From DATECU01 sp035286745 (GTDB lineage: Bacteria; Acidobacteriota; Vicinamibacteria; Fen-336), in contig DATECU010000374.1 of assembly GCA_035286745.1 (NCBI GenBank), positions 1 through 31,147 on the forward strand: a DNA stretch of 31,147 bases, in the 5' to 3' direction. Position numbers and translations under genes: made by a program. The notes under the pieces are model-generated. The model made no database searches, had not been told where the DNA came from, and saw only the letters and a list, made by a program, of their open reading frames with translations. This document shows, one piece after another, positions 29,357-31,147 of this stretch; within the stretch, counting starts at the first letter, position 1, and each line of letters begins with the position of its first letter.

Positions 29357-30756
29357 GCCCTCACCCCTTCCAGCCGCTCGCCGACCGCGAGCGCCTTCTC
29401 CACGATATCGGCCTGCTGTGGCAAGAAGCCGCCGAGGCGCTGGACTCTCTCGATAGGCACCGAGCGCGCGAGCTCCGCCTTGGAGATGGCCAGGCGGAGC
29501 TCGTCTTCCAACTGGCCGGGGCTGGCCTCGACCACGATCAACTGCTGGGCGTGATCGAGGTGTGGGGTCAGCAGGCGGATGGGGAAGGGCCACAGGGTGA
29601 GCGGGCGGAAGAGGCCGGCCCTCACGCCCTGCTGCCGCAGCGCCTCCACCGCTCCCTTGGCCATGCGGGCCGGCGTGTTGGTGGCCACCAGGATGATCTC
29701 GGCGTCGTCGCAGTAGAAGAGGTCGGCCCGCTGTTCGGCTTCGGTCATTTGCCGGTACTTCTCGTTCAGGTGCCGGTTGTGCGCTTCCAGGTCGACCTCG
29801 GAGAGGTAGATGGAGGAGATCAGGTTGCGGCGATGGGCCTGGTCGCCGGAGACCGCCCATTTGGGCAGCCCCGGCTTGACCATGGTCTTGGGCAGCATGA
29901 CCCGCCCCGTCATCTGGCCCAGGTAGCCGTCGGCCAGGATGACGACCGGGTTCCGGTACTTGAAGGCCAGCTCGAAGGCCAACATGGTCAGGTCGAGCAT
30001 CTCCTGGGGTGTGGAGGGGGCCAGGACGATGGCGAAGCTGTTGCCGTGGCCCAAGCCGCGGCACGCCAGCTTGATATCGGCTTGCTCGGGAGCGATGTTG
30101 CCGAGGCCGGGTCCGCCGCGCATGACGTTCACGAAGACCCCTGGCACCTCCGAGCCGACCATGTACGAGATCCCCTCGAGCATCAGGCTGAAGCCGGGCG
30201 AGGAGGTGAAGGTCATCGAGCGCAGTCCGGCGCCGCCACAGCCGTACATGAGGTTGACGGTGGCCACCTCGCTCACCGCCTGGATGAAGAACCCATCCAG
30301 CTCAGGAAGCAGCTTGGCCATCAACTCGGCGCCTTCGGTCGACGGCGTGATCGGGTAACCGAAGAAGTGACGGCATCCGGCCAGGAGCGCGCCCACCGCT
30401 GACGCGTAGTTGCCCTTGATCACCAGCGCCTGTGACTCGGGCAACGGCAGATGGAGATCGGGGATGTCCTCCGCCATGGGCTGGGGCGGCCTGGGGACGG
30501 CCGCCTCCGCGTGGGCCAGCAGCTGGTCCTCGTTGGGAGCAGGCGTAAGCCCGTAGGGCTCCGGGCAGGCCGTGAAGCAGAGCCCGCAGCCGGTGCAGGT
30601 CTCCAGGTCGATGACCACGGGGATCAGGCCGGTCAGCGGGTTGATCTCCGTCCCCAACGTGATGCAGTGCTGAGCACAGGCCGAGATGCAGCGCCCGCAA
30701 CCCTTGCAGTACTCCGGCACGATGGCCGGCTTGGGCTTCTCTCGTGTCGTGACCAT
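29353..30756 (-). CDS. 2-oxoacid:ferredoxin oxidoreductase alpha subunit fused to 2[4Fe-4S] ferredoxin (VorB-like)
   Basis: This 467-residue protein has an N-terminal ferredoxin domain with two clusters (PEYCKGCGRCISACAQHC and TCTGCGLCFTACPEPYG, about 16-70). A linker leads to the alpha subunit: LVIKGNYASAVGALLAGCRH, FFGYPITPSTEGAEL, QAVSEVATVNLMYGCGGAG, FTSSPGFSLMLEGISYMVG, VFVNVMRGGPGLGNI and YRNPVVILADGYLGQMTG. These resemble VorB, the alpha subunit of branched-chain 2-oxoacid (3-methyl-2-oxobutanoate) ferredoxin oxidoreductase, more than pyruvate enzymes. A 2-oxoglutarate or other 2-oxoacid substrate cannot be excluded. GGAGGGGA lies 11 bases before the ATG. It is the first gene of a five-gene operon. 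Confidence 0.92.
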   Translation of the reverse strand: MVTTREKPKPAIVPEYCKGCGRCISACAQHCITLGTEINPLTGLIPVVIDLETCTGCGLCFTACPEPYGLTPAPNEDQLLAHAEAAVPRPPQPMAEDIPDLHLPLPESQALVIKGNYASAVGALLAGCRHFFGYPITPSTEGAELMAKLLPELDGFFIQAVSEVATVNLMYGCGGAGLRSMTFTSSPGFSLMLEGISYMVGSEVPGVFVNVMRGGPGLGNIAPEQADIKLACRGLGHGNSFAIVLAPSTPQEMLDLTMLAFELAFKYRNPVVILADGYLGQMTGRVMLPKTMVKPGLPKWAVSGDQAHRRNLISSIYLSEVDLEAHNRHLNEKYRQMTEAEQRADLFYCDDAEIILVATNTPARMAKGAVEALRQQGVRAGLFRPLTLWPFPIRLLTPHLDHAQQLIVVEASPGQLEDELRLAISKAELARSVPIERVQRLGGFLPQQADIVEKALAVGERLEGVRA

Positions 30757-31009
30757 GGATCTTGGTCCCCTCCGCAGCCCCGGGGCTGCAAAAGCCCGGC
30801 CAGGAGTCTACCCCCTCACTGGCCAGACAATCCCCGCATTCTCAAGCACTTGTGGCGAACAGAATCCGCAAGAAAGCCCCCGGCTCAGACCCTCAGCCGC
30901 AAATCTGGCGTGCTGCCGAGAGCGGGGAGACAGGCGAGGCAAAGGAAAGCGGCGGGAGCGAGGGCCGCTGCCACTCGATCCCGCCGCCTACGAATCACGG
31001 ACTGTGCGC
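30757..31009. promoter_or_regulatory. Upstream region of the oxidoreductase operon, with a leader palindrome
   Basis: This 253-base non-coding stretch must hold the promoter of the minus-strand oxidoreductase operon and the 3' end of the preceding gene. A perfect 16-base palindrome, GCAGCCCCGGGGCTGC (30774-30789), lies just upstream of the operon's ribosome site. In the mRNA it could form a small stem near the start, or in DNA bind a dimeric regulator. No clear -10/-35 pair is visible. Confidence 0.35.
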
Positions 31010-31147
31010 CTACTGCACGGCGAAGACCAGATCGTCGTGGTCGTCGTAGGAGCCGGTGGTGCAAGCACCCGCGCTGCCGTTGTAGCGGAAGCGCGCCCGC
31101 ACCGCCTGCAAGGTCCCCGCCGGCAGCGTGTAGGTCGCCGACAAGAC
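31010..31147 (-). CDS. C-terminal fragment of a secreted protein (runs off window)
   Basis: The last 45 codons of a minus-strand gene are visible, ending SAGACTTGSYDDHDDLVFAVQ and a TAG stop. The preceding VLSATYTLPAGTLQAVRARF is beta-rich. This style of ending (Gly/Ser/Thr-rich, one Cys, Asp-rich calcium-site-like YDDHDDL) is typical of a C-terminal beta-sandwich on secreted peptidases, but the catalytic part is outside the window and no family can be given. The frame is open to the window edge. Confidence 0.55.
   Translation of the reverse strand, partial: VLSATYTLPAGTLQAVRARFRYNGSAGACTTGSYDDHDDLVFAVQ

Noticed and set aside
27044..29554. An 836-codon plus-strand open frame
   Set aside because: It is antisense to the Ald homologue, the small Cys protein and the beta-gamma subunit, with shadow-type composition.

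Overview
The window is a GC-rich, gene-dense stretch of a bacterial chromosome with tightly packed operons. A diderm, redox-versatile soil or sediment bacterium is likely: there are periplasmic signal peptides, a probable lipoprotein, an outer-membrane barrel, a eukaryotic-type Ser/Thr kinase, a full set of [NiFe]-hydrogenase maturation proteins and a ferredoxin-linked 2-oxoacid oxidoreductase. Acidobacteriota, or a deltaproteobacterial-type lineage, fits best, but this is inference. I saw no rRNA, tRNA or CRISPR array, and no transposase.

Bases 1-2930: the N-terminal part of an alpha-2-macroglobulin-like protein (minus), a pirin (plus), and a decayed MerR regulator whose MerR-type promoter/operator is still intact. 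Bases 2831-7651 (plus): a metal/redox stress block. A secreted YHS protein with its own terminator is followed by a bufferin-type RiPP operon (MNIO enzyme DUF692, partner DUF2063, Cys-rich secreted precursor), then YceI, an in-frame thioredoxin-AhpD fusion and a Crp/Fnr regulator. The YHS gene and the RiPP operon share a 52-nt upstream element, which suggests one stress regulon. This is the most interesting part of the window.

Bases 7650-9666 (minus): a transporter-like remnant, a secreted alpha/beta hydrolase and a truncated S41-protease-like protein. Bases 9751-18394: hydrogenase maturation genes hypF, hypC, hypD and hypE, a crotonase, then hypA and hypB. Convergent to these lie trmO and a hydrogenase-specific endopeptidase, with a phosphoribosyltransferase divergent from the endopeptidase. 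The structural hydrogenase genes are not in the window. A dispersed palindrome occurs twice here, and at 16622-16677 it supplies the stop codons of both convergent genes.

Bases 18425-25219: a Cys-rich PAS-LuxR regulator, an outer-membrane transporter-like barrel, a transmembrane Ser/Thr kinase, a broken secreted ORF and a B12-binding radical SAM enzyme. Bases 25231-30756 (minus): one operon for amino-acid or 2-oxoacid oxidation. In transcription order it has a VorB-like alpha subunit fused to ferredoxin, a fused beta-gamma subunit, a small Cys protein, an alanine-dehydrogenase homologue lacking its catalytic Lys and His, and an acyl-CoA:acetate-type CoA-transferase. The window ends in the C-terminus of a secreted protein (minus).
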